Source: Drosophila pseudoobscura
Lineage: Eukaryota > Arthropoda > Insecta > Diptera > Drosophilidae
Direction: 5' to 3'
Assembly: GCF_009870125.1 (NCBI RefSeq)
Contig: NC_046681.1
Coordinates: 7,391,001-7,455,000 of the forward strand
Length of the DNA: 64,000 bases
This document shows positions 47,986-60,010 of the stretch, piece by piece. The first letter of the stretch is position 1. Each line of letters starts with the position of its first letter. Below the pieces are notes generated by a model. It ran no database searches and had not been told where the DNA came from. It worked only from the letters and a program-made list of their open reading frames with translations. Position numbers and translations under genes: made by a program.

Positions 47986-48250
47986 CTGTGTGACCGCGGA
48001 TTTATCAATAAAATATACCGTCCGACCCTCAGAAATATACCGAAACATACCGCCTCATTTTCAACATATACCGTAAATATACTGAGGAATTCAAGTTCTC
48101 TTTTACATATTCCTCGTTTTTGATGTTCTGTGGAATATTACTACCTAAAAAGAACATTTAGCACTGCCCACATAACTTTATCCGATTAAGGAGTCAATTT
48201 TCTACTTGACTGGCTTATGCTTAATAATTGCTTTTATTGCATTTTGCGTA
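47986..48250 (-). promoter_or_regulatory. Cwc25 promoter within a dispersed ~230-bp repeat (copy 2)
   Basis: On the minus strand the block contains, toward the gene, CAGTATATTTACGGTATAT, GGTATGTTTCGGTATATTTC, GGACGGTATATTTT and finally CGGTCACACAG (motif 1) at 47986-47996. The order and spacing match the Taf10b block. Similarity to it continues upstream through TAAAGTTATGTGGGCA to TGCAATAAAAGCAATTATT at about 48230-48248. Confidence 0.75.
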
Positions 48251-48898
48251 AAAAGAGGTTTTAGCGAAACAAGTAGCGAAATAGGTCATAATGATTGAGT
48301 ATTTGATGCTCGGAGAATTTAGAAATTTTTGAAATGCCTTAAATTTTCTATGCCGCTTCGAGCTCTTAAGAAGTAATTGAATGTATCCTTAATCGTTTGC
48401 TCTAGACTTCTTAGTAGCATTTTACAAGCATAATTTGAAGCGAGAGCTACTGAGTGGCACACTATGCTGCAAATCCTATAATGTTCTCCATGCTGAACCC
48501 AAATTCCTGAAGTCCCTTATCCAAAGCTTGGAATAAGTTCTCTGCTTTGTGGAAATATTTCGTGTTTTTAAATTGCGTTGCGGCGATGCTGCTATTGCCA
48601 ATTCGATAAGCGGCATAGTCCAAACCATGAGAATCTAAATGTGGCCAAGAGCTCCACGCATGGAGATGAGATCGAAGGAGCAGAGGTCGGTGGAAGAGAT
48701 GGATCACCAGGGAGTTTGGCCAGTCTGGGCAACAGCAGTGCTCGAATTGGCGAATAGGCGGATTGGGGCGATCCTGATTGGACCACCTGTATGTATTCCA
48801 TTCAACTTCTATACCACTTTGGAGATGCTCGGCTCCTTTACTGTCAAGTAAGTCAATAGAATACTTTTCGTTTTATTTCAAAGTACATTAACAAGAAA
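48251..48898. other. Intergenic, with one protein-like ORF tail
   Basis: Between the Cwc25 promoter block and the second Pgk. A minus-strand ORF at 48462-48707 ends KAENLFQALDKGLQEFGFS and MENIIGFAA, which looks like real coding sequence but has no clear start or splice partner, so it may be a remnant. The last bases include the 5' UTR of the second Pgk. Confidence 0.35.
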
Positions 48899-50365
48899 AT
48901 GTTTGGTTTTGGACGTCAGGTTGGAGCCGCCAGTCTTCTTAAATTTGCATCTGGTCGACTTTTTAGCAGCAAACAAAAATGCGGAGACGCTGGAAAACCT
49001 CCAAAGAAGTTGAGCCTGAAGAACGTTGATGTGGCAGGCAAACGTGTCTTCATGAGGTTAGGATTCTAAAGAGTAAATGCCCACATTCATGACTTGGGGT
49101 CTCTGTTACAGGGTGGACTTTAATGTTCCCATGAAGGATGGAAAAATAACCAACAATCAGCGCATAGTCGCGGCTCTGCCCAGCATCAAATATGCCCTGG
49201 ACAACAAGTGCAAGTGTCTGGTAAGTAGATCTCCATCTATGCACTCCTGTGCTCGTCCATTAGAGATTCCAATTACCCAAATTAGGTATTGGCTTCGCAT
49301 TTGGGTAGACCGGATGGGAAAAAGAACAAAAAATTCACACTCGAGCCGGTGGCCAAGGAGCTGCAGAAGGTGTTGGGAAGGCCGGTGTGCTTTCTCGATG
49401 ACTGCGTGGGGGAGAATACCCTAGATGCGGTGAAGAATCCTCCTGAGGGTAGCGTCCTGCTGCTGGAGAATCTTCGCTTTTACGCCGAGGAGACGGGCAG
49501 CAGCAAGGATAAGAACAAAAAGAAGATCAAGACTGATCCCGAGAAGGTTAGGCAGTTTCGGACCAAGTTGGCGAAGCTGGGCGAGATCTATGTCAACGAT
49601 GCGTTCGGCACGGCTCACCGGGCTCACAGTTCCATGATGGGCGAGGGCTACAAAGTGCGAGCCGCCGGATTTCTGATGGATAAGGAGCTAGAATATTTTG
49701 CCAAGGCGCTTCAAGAACCAGTCAAGCCGTTCCTGGCCATTCTGGGGGGCGCAAAGATCGCCGACAAAATCCCCCTGATAACGAACCTACTGAATAATGT
49801 TTCTGTCATGATTGTGGCAGGTGGGATGTCCTTTACATTTCTCAAAGTCCTCAACTCCATGGAGATTGGCAAGTCGTTGTTCGACGAGAAAGGTGCCGCC
49901 ATGGTGCCCGAAATAATGGCAAAAGCGCAGGAGAAAAAGGTCAATATAATCCTACCCGTGGACTTTGTGTGCGCCAACAAAATCGATAAGAACCCGGAGA
50001 GAGTCGAGTCCGTGGATGCAAAACAGGGGATTCCCAAGGAGATGATGGGTCTTGATGTTGGCAAGATATCCATTGAAATATTTGCCGGAGCCATTTGCGC
50101 TTCGAAGACGATTGTTTGGAACGGTCCACCGGGCCTATTTGAGAACGAACGCTTCGCCAATGGCACCAGAGCCATGTTGGAGGCGGTCATCGGGGCCACG
50201 ACACGGGGAGCCACCACCATCGTCGGCGGCGGGGATACGGCCACGGCCTGCAAGCAGTTCGGTGGGGCCGACAAAGTGTCGCACGTCTCCACGGGCGGTG
50301 GGGCTTCCCTCGAGCTGCTCGAGGGAAAGGTTCTTCCTGGCGTGGCAGCCCTCTCCGATGCCTAA
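48899..50365 (+). CDS. Second phosphoglycerate kinase with N-terminal leader
   Basis: Exons 48899-49056, 49112-49220 and 49286-50365 encode 448 residues. The first 33 or so residues ([20 protein letters not shown] then LFSSKQK) are absent from Pgk; they are basic, Ser/Leu-rich and without acids, like a mitochondrial presequence. The enzyme body keeps the key blocks [56 protein letters not shown] and GGGDTATAC, so it is probably active. The first intron sits at the same Arg codon as in Pgk, showing descent by tandem duplication; a second intron is extra. An insertion ([14 protein letters not shown]) is Lys-rich. Likely the counterpart of the Pgk paralogue next to Pgk in D. melanogaster. Confidence 0.93.
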
Positions 50366-50812
50366 AATGCAGGACAGAAGCTACGACCAGTAACAACAGG
50401 CTCAATCTATTTTGACCTGCCTGTTCGGCATTTGATATTCTTTTTTCCCGGCTGTACGTACTTTGTTTTTGCGATCCCCCAGTTACGTTTTCTTGCCAAC
50501 GTAATTTGTGCGGATTTTCTGTAGAATTGGTATTCAATTTCCAATTATTTTGTTGATAAATGTTAACTGTAAAATGGAGTGGCATGGACGTCCACCCGCG
50601 GGACTGAGAGACAACTGGCTGCTACAATACAGTGCGGTTTATTTTGGAATAACATGAGTGGGTTAAAATTAGGTAAATGAGTTTTCGATCTCGTATAGGA
50701 TTGCCTACCAGTATTCGTAAAATTTGGACCAGTATTCAATCGGTTTAGGATCCATATGGTGTATATTTCGTTCAACTCTGGAGGATAATACAAAACGATA
50801 AGCTTTCCCGTT

Positions 50813-53671
50813 TTAGTCAAAGCTGATCAGCTCTGCTGTGGCTGGCTCGTCTGCTTTGGCAGGCTTCGGCTCAGTCTGTGGCGGAGCCGGTGCAGCAGCA
50901 ATGGCCTGAATTTGTTTGTTGGCGATCTCGGCGACTGGTGGGGCTTGAGGAAGTGGCTGCGAAGGGGCTTGATTTTGTGCTTGGGGAGGTGCTTGGGGAA
51001 GTGCCTGTGGCGGTACTTGATGTTGTGCCTGGGGCGGTGCTTGATGTTGTGCCTGGGGCGGTGCTTGATGTTGTGCCTGGGGCGGTGCTTGGGGTAGTAC
51101 CTGGGGCGGAGCCTGATTGGCCAGCGGTGGGTGAGACTGAACTAACTGTTGCTGCTGGAGCATCACGTGGCCAATTTGAGGCTGTTGAGGTTGGGGGGCC
51201 GGATGGTGGAGCTGGGCATTGGCTGGCTGTGGCTGATGCATCGCCTGCTGCAGATGCGGAGGCATCATCATTCCTGGGGCTGCATTTGTCGGTGGCTGGG
51301 CAATGGCCGGGTTGTACATGCCCGGCGGAATGCCCTGGAACTGTCCGTGGCCATTGGGTGCAGGAGCTGGATAGCCAGGAGCTGCAGTTACATACGGATT
51401 ATAGACGCTGTTCGGTTGATGCGATGGGGAGCCATGCGGGGCTACGCCGGATGCAGGGAGGTATGGGAATGGGGCCGATTGTCCCATGAGATACTGGGCC
51501 TTTTGCTGTTCTTGGCGCAGCTGCATCTCACGCTCCTGCTCCTGAATGCGTTGGAGTGCCAACTGGCGTTGGTACTGAAGGTATTCTTGCTTCTTCTTGC
51601 GCATAATCTCCAGCTTCTGAGCCATTTGCATCTGACGCTGGCGCTCCTGCTCCTCGGCGATGCGCCGAAGCTTCTCCACGTGCTCCTGGCGCAGCACGTC
51701 CAAGGCGGCACGCGAGTCCTTGATCTGAGCCAGCTTATCCTGCAGCTGCTCGTACCACATGCGCTTGTCGTCCTTCTCCTTGATGTACGACAGCTGCTGG
51801 GAGTGCAGCGATGTCAGAGTCATGAACAGTGTCTGCACAGAGGAGTCGTTCGAAATGCTGCGACCACGGCTCGAGTTCGACTTCATGCGGTTTACGAAGA
51901 TCTCCACCTGGGTGCGCATATTGGCGGCAAACTCATCGATCTGCACCTCATCGGCGGTCTTGGGCTGCACGGGCAAAGTCTGCTGTGGCTGTGGCGTGGG
52001 AGGCATGGGACTGGGAGCCGATGGGCTGGCCATGGAGGAGGACTCGCTGATTTTACGCTGCTCCCAGTAGCTCCGGTTCAAGTATTTGGCTAATTCCGGG
52101 TTTGACGCCTCCTCCTGTTGGTACTCCTTGGGGGCCGGCGGCGCCTCTGGACTGGGCGAGCGTTGTTGCATTCGGTAAGCGGCTGCCGCTGATGTCAGGG
52201 TCGTTTGTTTCGGCTTCTGTTGCTCGGCCTCGGACTGGCTGAGGGCCAGGGCCAGTTGTAGCTCCTCCTCCTCCTTGAGCTCCTGTTCGGTTTTGCGAGC
52301 AGGCGTCTGGAAGATAAAGGCTATTTCATGAATATTTTGTGTGCAATTTGTTCGATTGACAAACCTGCACCTGCTGCGACAAGGAACTGTTCAAGTACTC
52401 CGCCGGCAAATCGCTATCCGCTGGACGTGCTCCAGGCTTGCTGCTACCGGCAACGCCAACTCCACCACTGCCGCTGCCAGCTGGGCGCAGGAGTGCCGCA
52501 AAGCAGCCATCGCACACACGAACCTCCTTCTCGATGCCGTACTTCGGCAGGGGGCACTGCTTGGCCGTGCACTGGCCACAAAACACCTGGCCGCAGTTAC
52601 GGCAGTGGTGCTTGCGGTTGGTGAAGGTAAACTCCACGCGGCATCGGTGGCAGACCTTGCCGTCGGACCAGTTGGGCGCCGTGTCGGCCGTGAACATGGC
52701 ATCGGCTTCCTTCATCTCGGGAAACGTGTGGCCCTTGGCCTTTAGGATGGTCATGGTGTCCTGCAAGGTCAGAATTATTATTGGCGAGGGATTCAACTGC
52801 TCAAGAGCCTACTACGGATTCTTCCTCCAAGCTAAGTTCCTCCTCGCAGCTCATTTTGAATTGACAGACCACTTTGTACTGCGTTTAAGCAACAACTAAC
52901 AGACTCACTAATTAAATTATAAGAATCGGACAAAAGAAGAGTCTTGCAAGTCGACGTTTCGACACTCTTCTGGGTTGGTTTTCGCATGTATAAGCAAATC
53001 AAGTGAACGGATAAGATAAGATATGAGTCATCCGACGCGGTCGTACCTTGATGGATTGATATTTGTCCGACGAGCGGAAGGCATTGGCCCAGGTCTGAAC
53101 CAGCTCCAGCATTTTCTGACGCACGTTCTCGTGGGGCGTGGTCTCCAGGAAGCTGCTGAACATCTCGCAGTTCTCCTTGGTGAACACCTCCTCGTGCACG
53201 GGGGCGCCACAGTTCTTCACAATGCTCTCCAGCACCAGGAGCGAATAGCAGGCCGAGTGCGGATTGGGAGAGTTCATTTTCTTCTTGATCGCGGCGAAGG
53301 CATTCTTCGGTCTGCAGTAGGAGAAATCTCAATTAGGACTAGATATAGAGCTCGATATCAATGGTAGTATCAACATACGTGATATCCTTCTGGTTGATTT
53401 CATCGCAGATGAGGAGGATGGAGGGCCAGTCTGGCTCCAATCGCAGATGACTCGTGGCGCTCTCTGGAACATAAAAAGAAATATCAGGCGTTGCGCACTT
53501 AGCCCCACAATCGTCACAATTGAATTGCCCTGCTAGGTCATTCCCTTTTATTGTTAATTTTGTTTCTTTTCTTGCTTTTCTGATGAGTCATTTTTACTGG
53601 CTTTATTCAACTCGTTTTTTACTTTTATTTTCCCTTTTACCTAGATTCTTTTCAAAGCTCGATCGAAACAT
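50813..53671 (-). CDS. Hrs: Hrs, ESCRT-0 ubiquitin-sorting protein
   Basis: Exons 53641-53671, 53379-53463, 53047-53311, 52365-52760 and 50813-52306 encode 756 residues. The tiny first exon gives MFRSSFEKNL. A VHS domain covers about 1-145 (SATSHLRLEPDWPSILLICD). The FYVE finger at about 157-220 has WSDGKVCHRC, RKHHCRNCG and FCGQC, binding endosomal PI3P. A ubiquitin-interacting motif follows at about 270-287 (EEEELQLALALSQSEAE), and a coiled coil lies at about 430-480. The Gln/Pro-rich tail has an 8-residue repeat. The last residues LISFD fit a clathrin box. Hrs sorts ubiquitinated receptors into multivesicular bodies with Stam. Convergent with the second Pgk. Confidence 0.98.
50960..51120 (-). 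repeat. 24-bp coding minisatellite in Hrs
   Basis: In-frame 24-bp units (plus-strand GCGGTGCTTGATGTTGTGCC) encode AQHQAPPQ-type repeats. At least three near-identical copies are flanked by degenerate ones (QALPQAPP, QNQAPSQP). Copy number is likely variable between strains. Confidence 0.85.
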
Positions 53672-53784
53672 GATTTTTGTGCTTTATCTTCTTTTTCTTT
53701 TCCTTTTTCTGGTGTTTTCCTATTATTTAATGGCTCGATCTTTATTTTTTTTTATATATTTTGTTGTTGACAGTGGATACGGTC

Positions 53785-53855
53785 CATATATACGGTCTGA
53801 CCCCCAGGAATATACCGAAATATACCGTCTTATATTCAAAATATACCGTGGAAAA
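53785..53855 (-). promoter_or_regulatory. Hrs promoter: motif-6 cluster (copy 3 of the shared core)
   Basis: Read on the minus strand: CACGGTATATTTTGAATAT, GACGGTATATTTCGGTATAT and CCTGGGGGTCAGACCGTATA, starting about 185 and ending about 115 bases before the Hrs ATG. The order matches the core of the Taf10b and Cwc25 blocks, including the GGGTC-GAC linker seen in Cwc25. No clear motif 1 follows. Confidence 0.7.
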
Positions 53856-55667
53856 AAACGAGCTTAGCCCACTTAAGCCCCTATTCTTAAACAAGCTGTA
53901 AGTTCCTCTCTACTTAAAAAAGCCCACGATATCTTTCTACTAAGATGGTGACTATATTGATACCCACTTGTCTACAATGGCTTAATAGTTTTGTTTTCAA
54001 GATCAGAAATCTTATTCCTCGACAATGATATGAATGCATTACATTGAAATAAATGATGCAGGGAAGGAAGAATCGAGAGATTGAAGCCCTATGTTACCTA
54101 TTATCTGTGTTTTTTCTACTATCAGACATTTTGTGAAGCTATATGTCATAGTCAACGCATTCAAAATATTCAAAGTAAATCTAATGTATTAGCGGTACAT
54201 TATCTCAACTGGCCGCAAACTAAGTCTAATGAAAATTTTAATTTAAATCTCAAACGTGTATTTCTTTGTACCGAAAATGTATATTAAAAAAAACGTCTCT
54301 ATCAACTCCTGTGGTCCCCAAGGCAATCATAAAAGTTGAATGCAATTCTTGTGCTCACCCACCTCCTGATGCTCGGCCCGACATCGGAAGAGTCGCCCAA
54401 TTAAAATAAGTCGCGCATAAAGTTCTCTTAATATTATACGAATATTACCTAGTATCCAAATAAGGCTTGATCTATAAAATATGCGGAATCGCAAAAACAC
54501 AGAGAATTTCAATGATAGAATCAAACAAAATATAGTTTTCTATAAGTAAACAAATTTGATACTAAGCCTACGCAGATTTTAAGTAATTTATGGATTAAGA
54601 CGCTTACATAATCTTTGCAAGCGATTTGAGATAGAGAAAATTGAGATTTAAAAATTTAATTTAATAGGTTGATGAAATTGACTAAATATACCATTCTATA
54701 CCGATTTACCGTCAATATACCTTCAACTCGATTTCGACGTCAAAATATTCAGAGCAGTGTATAGTACATCGTAAATGGCAACATTGTTGGTCACAAATAT
54801 AAATATATATTGATATATCAATATATAGGTATATATGTCTGCAGCAATTTTATGACTGCCATATTATATTTTAATTTGAATTTTCAATTTCAATTGCTCT
54901 TACAAGCTTTCATATTGAACCTTGAAAGGCTACTTAGGACTAAAGGACTGCAGCCTACAGTCTCTGAAAGTGTTTTCCGAATTGGTTCCTAACTAATCAA
55001 TAATTTAAATGTTCGATACATGTTCCCTATGCCCCTGTCAATTTGTGCCAATTTGAACATTTTATTCAAAAGCATATTTGATTATATTTACATTTCGTAT
55101 GGGCGGAAATGAATCTCTAAAATTCCATTAAAGAAAACCATGTCTTACCGTCAAATAGTTTCACGTAAATTCTTGATAGATCGCGTTCCACCGTCAGATT
55201 TTTGTTGTATGTATTGTGTTTTTTTATCATAGGCCCGCATATTGAACCAATCTACCCATTGTAGAATAAATAGATTTTTCGTTTCCTATTTAAATAAGTG
55301 AACTTTGGGAGAGGAGAGGAATCGTTTTCGTACAATATATTTCGTTTGTTCACACAGGTCTCGCTTAAATCTAGGTTAACTAGACAGATAATTACATTTA
55401 CATAAAGATAGATGCATACATACAGATGTGGTTAAGCCATACATACATAAACAGTATAAAAACTATGCTTCGCTATGATTAGGGGGTTTGCAGCAACAGT
55501 TAGCATTAGCATTGCAATGGGTTCGTTGCATTTGTTAAAGTATCACACGCCGATATAAGAGAGTTGGTTGGGTTTACTTGCAACTAAGCGATAAGTAACG
55601 TAAAATCACATTCGATTCATATTCAGCCCAATACTACAAGCATACATTAATTCCTAGTTCAAATTCT
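53856..55667. other. Intergenic between Hrs and the ABCG gene
   Basis: 1.8 kb of AT-rich sequence. It holds a more decayed cluster of TATACC/ACCG words at about 54688-54722 and a palindrome TATATATTGATATATCAATA near 54803-54826. No protein-like ORF. The right-hand part is probably the 3' UTR of the ABCG gene. Confidence 0.55.
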
Positions 55668-58600
55668 TCAAATCCTTTTGATTTTGTGCTTCAGCGTGAA
55701 GTAGGCCAACACCTTGAACAGCGTTATTTGGCCAAGAATCATCATGATGTTGTAGCCAAAGTCGCCCTGCTCCATTCCAAACTGGCGCAGCACAGTCACG
55801 GCGTTTCTGAAGGGAGAAGATTACATTGAAATTTGATAAACATATAAATTTATGTTATTTGGACATACTTGAAGTGGCAGTAGAACTCCGTGGGTGGGCA
55901 GATCAACTGTTCCCGATGGTTGCCATAAAGGGAGATGACCATATTCTCCAAGGCATACCGTAGCGGCGACAGTGAAGCGACGATCCGCATCGCTGCCGGA
56001 ATGTGGTTCAGCAGAATGAGGAATCCGGAGAACATCAGCATAAAGCACGTCGACACGGCACCCACGAAAGTTCCATTCTGGAAAACATTGAAACATCCCC
56101 ATTAAAAAGAGTGACTCGTGCCTCTAAAGGTTCGATTGTCCAACTTACAACTGGATTCAGAACCGTGCCCAGGAATACGCCCAAGCCATCGGCGCAAATG
56201 GTAACCACCACGGCTGAGAGCAGATATTTAACAAATCGATCCATCTCAACGGGCTGTTCTGTCATGAGGTATCCTATCGTGATATATACCGTCGAAAAGA
56301 TAATCTGAAAACATAAAATGTTCATAAATTGGCACAAAGAATGTATATTGTACTATCTGAAAACTTACATGAACTGGAGTGGAAGTGATAATGGTGGCCA
56401 GGTAATATGTTCGCAGTTTGTACCAGTTATTAAATGTTTCCTTCTTGATGATCTCTATCTCGGATGGATCTGGAGGGTTTTGCCGAATCGGTTAGCCGAA
56501 TATTGATCGTACTTTGAGTCTACTTACATCTCAATATGCCCGGCATAATGGTGGTGTACCAGAGATAGACGCAGTGGATCATAATCATGCCCACATTTGA
56601 GATTTGCTTGGTGGCATTGCTGCCAGAGTCGCCGAAGAATAAGCCGATCAATACGGCGCAGATTATGTGCACCCCAAGTTTCAGATAGGTGAGAGTCTGG
56701 AGGTAATGAACATATAACTTATTGGCTCAAGAGTTCTCTTCGAAGCGTGAACTTACCCAATCCCTGAAGAACTGCAGATGGCAGCGTCCAATGAGCAGCC
56801 ACAGCCGCATCCACTCCGCGGGCGGGTATGTGTGGCGCGTGAGCTCCTTGGAGGAGTCCATGCTCTGTATCTCGACCTTCTGCACATGCCCGGGCGACTG
56901 TGACTCATTGAACTTGGCCAGTTGTGACTCGCTGGGCGGCTCCGCAGTTTCGCCCTGCATCAGCTGCTGATCGTAGCGCCAACGGGTGTCCTTGGCGCTT
57001 TCCGCCAGATCTTCGGTGTGATCATCGTAGTCTCCATTGACGCATTCCAGCACTGGAATATGACAAAATGAATGAGTTGTGCTAATTGGTGAAAGGGGGA
57101 ACTGGGACTGGCCACTCACGGAAGTCGGCGGGATTGTGGTAGGGCGGGCACTCCAGTCCTACGCTGCTCAGAAACATGACGGTGTTCTGGGGCGTGCCCT
57201 GGTAGGTGCATCGACCGGCGCTGAGCACGTAGATCAGGTTGAACAGATTGTAGATGTTCGTCGAAGGCTGGTGGATCGTGCACACAATGGTGCGCCCCTC
57301 GTTCGCCAGGCCTCGCAGCAGTTGGATCGTGTCGAAGGACGATGAACTATCCAGGCCTCTGTGGGATGGTTCAAGGTTGTGGAATGTCAGTCAGCAACTG
57401 GTTTAGCTCTCTGGTTTCTCTTCTCTTTTCGACCGCATCGCAGATGCTGCCTCTGGTCTGGTCCTCTCACTCGTTCGATACTTACGTTGTGGGCTCGTCT
57501 AAAAATAGAACAGCTGGATTGTCTATAAGCTCCAGGGCAATTGATAGACGCTTCTTCTGGCCGCCACTCAGATTGGAGCACTTTGTTTGCCTCGTTTTTG
57601 TCAGCTTCAGCGAGTTTAGCAAATAATCAATCTGCAAATCAACGGATGATTAGTCAATAGATCAACTCCCACTCGATGGTCGTTCCACTCACCAGTGTCC
57701 GCTTCTCCTTCATACTGACGCATTTGTTAGAGATTTTAAGTGTGGCCGCCATGAGCATCGTCTCCTCCACGGTGAAGTAGGGAAAGAAGTGATCATCCTG
57801 CATTATGTAGCCGCACAGCTTCCGGGCCTTGCCGATCTCTATCTTCCCACTGACGCCGGACTTTGTTAGGCCCGTCAGGATGTTCATTAGACTAGATTTT
57901 CCGGCCCCCGAGGGACCCATGATGGCTGTCAGCTCGCCAGATTTGAATGTACCTGTTATGCCCTTCAGTACAGACTTCTTTTCTGCAAATTCAAATGTAG
58001 ACAGAAACGGAATGCTTATTAGTTCAGTATTTGCAGAAGAGGAATCAACATATACATAATTACATGAAAACTAAACTGAAGGGAAACCTGTCGTGATCTA
58101 GCTAAGCGGCAAAAAAGGTATTTAATCATTTCACTCATCTTACAAAGAGCAGGTCTTGAGAAGTTTGCCCCTGTAGGTTTTAAAACTCGGAATTCCACTG
58201 CCTATATTTCTTAGACTTGTTTCTTGACCCATCATTCATTCTCCGTTAGACCTTTGCACCTATAGACTTATAACCAAAATTTGCATACGTTCGTTTCCCC
58301 CATCTAGACCTTTGAACTTTTACTCCACAACACAGCTACGCATTCCGCGGTTAAACTTCTTTGAACTGCTGAACTTTGCGTAAGATCGTCGGACCCATTC
58401 TTACATATTTTATGTAAATGAATCTCGTTTAAACCGAGTAATATTCAGTTAAGTAAGTCAAGTAAGTTATGTGTTTCGAGGTCAGCAGGCTAGAAGTTAC
58501 GAAAAGTGAACAAATAAAACCTAAAACACATGAAAATTCCATATAACGCGCAGTTATCATTAACTCAATTAAATGACACCATAGCTAAGCACATGATTAT

Positions 58601-58904
58601 AATAAAGCAGGAATCCGACACAATCACCGAAGAGATCGCAGTGCGGCACTTATACTCGTAGTCTTGAATACGACACGCACGACTGGGAATAATAAAACAA
58701 AAGGCTCCACTTGACTCAGCACCTGCTGCGACACCTGTGGCTCCCAGGAGGGCAGGGCCTTCCGGCACAATGCGAATTCCAATTGTAGTGCGTTTTTGGA
58801 GGAGCATGCTTACCGTGCTGTCTGGGTACGTTGACCTGGTAGACGAGATCTTCGAATCGAATGTCGATGCCGTAGACGTTCTTCAACAATTTGCTGCTAT
58901 CCAT
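55668..58904 (-). CDS. ABCG-family half-transporter (white/ABCG1-like)
   Basis: Ten exons: 58814-58904, 57693-57982, 57486-57631, 57120-57358, 56757-57052, 56528-56696, 56369-56469, 56149-56304, 55869-56077 and 55668-55806. They encode 611 residues in one frame. The ATPase comes first: Walker [14 protein letters not shown]-loop [17 protein letters not shown], signature [13 protein letters not shown], Walker [10 protein letters not shown]-loop CTIHQPS. A linker of about 90 residues ([17 protein letters not shown]) precedes six predicted membrane helices, including [19 protein letters not shown] and [16 protein letters not shown]. Half-transporters must dimerise; ABCG1/4 relatives export sterols or other lipids, and the fly paralogues are several. 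I cannot name the orthologue. An 831-base intron follows coding exon 1. Confidence 0.92.
57983..58813 (-). other. First coding intron of the ABCG gene
   Basis: 831 bases, no recognised feature. A short Gly/Ala-rich ORF (58565-58807) overlaps exon 1 in another frame and is a shadow. Confidence 0.7.
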
Positions 58905-60010
58905 TTTGAATGTTTTACTTTATACCGCTTCCTGTTGACGAACGTTCCTTGTTGATTTGCTCAGATTATAGACTTGTTTTGTGCCAGTTTTGGCTCATCA
59001 TTTGCTCGTATCAAACCCAGAGGAGAGTTTCAAATACCTGAGTGATATGGAAAGAAGATATTCATTAAGACTTTACGATGACGGTCTGCACTTAGTACAC
59101 ATGTGAGAGATTACAAAAATATCATTTCAAACAGGGGCTCGGTTTATGTTTGTATAAGCGCCTGGGGTCAGGAGCGTAATTTGTGTGTTTCAAGGCAAAT
59201 AGTTAAATGTTTAATTGGAAGGGGGTATTAAAATTAAAATGACTTTAATCACAGCACTCCATGGGATTGCAAAAGTCACAATTAGACCGCGTCTTGAACC
59301 GAAGCGAACCGAACCGAACCGAGCCGAGATGAGCTTCTTGCACAAGAAATCGAGTTGCGAATGCAAAGCCCGAAACGGAACTGCGCGACGAAGCTGAAAG
59401 CAAAACAGAACTGCGTCACTAAACCGGCACTACATACTACTTCTCGCCTTCTCGTTTCACTAGAGTACTCTGCGTTCGCTTTTATTTTCATTCTATAGTA
59501 GATGTTCGAGCATTTCTTTTTAGTCACATCGCTTAATGGCCGGGTCCTGCTTTCAATTTGCAAATTAGCCCATGCGCTTGCGCCGACGCTCGCCCAAGCC
59601 GCCAACTGATGACTGCGGAAGAATCCGCAGGCGGCCGCTTGGTTCTGGCTAAGTAGACAAACGAGCGTCGGCGTCGCCGCGGCGTCGATAGCACACCACA
59701 CACACACATACAATGAATTATATTGAGAAGCAACAACAGAAATCATACGCATTCGCATATCAAATACTCGTAAAATTTGGCAATGTACACCGCTTCGGAG
59801 TCAACAGTCGGAGCTGACCGACGGACCGACCGGCCGACCGACGAAGCGGCGTTCGAGTTCAAGTTTAAGTCACGCTAATTAATTGACGTCTCCGAAGGTG
59901 CTATTAAACGGAACGTTTTCTACCGATGGTAGTCCACAGAACTCTGTCCTGTCCCACCTTCATTCGGTATCGTCTTGAAACAAATATTAAAAAGAAACTG
60001 TTTTTTAGTG

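Noticed and set aside
50960-51120. Direct repeats that could suggest a CRISPR-like array
   Set aside because: They are an in-frame coding minisatellite without spacers in a eukaryotic gene.
50878-52093. Long plus-strand ORFs (203 and 314 codons) over Hrs
   Set aside because: They are mirror frames of the repetitive Gln/Pro-rich Hrs exon, which has few stops on either strand.
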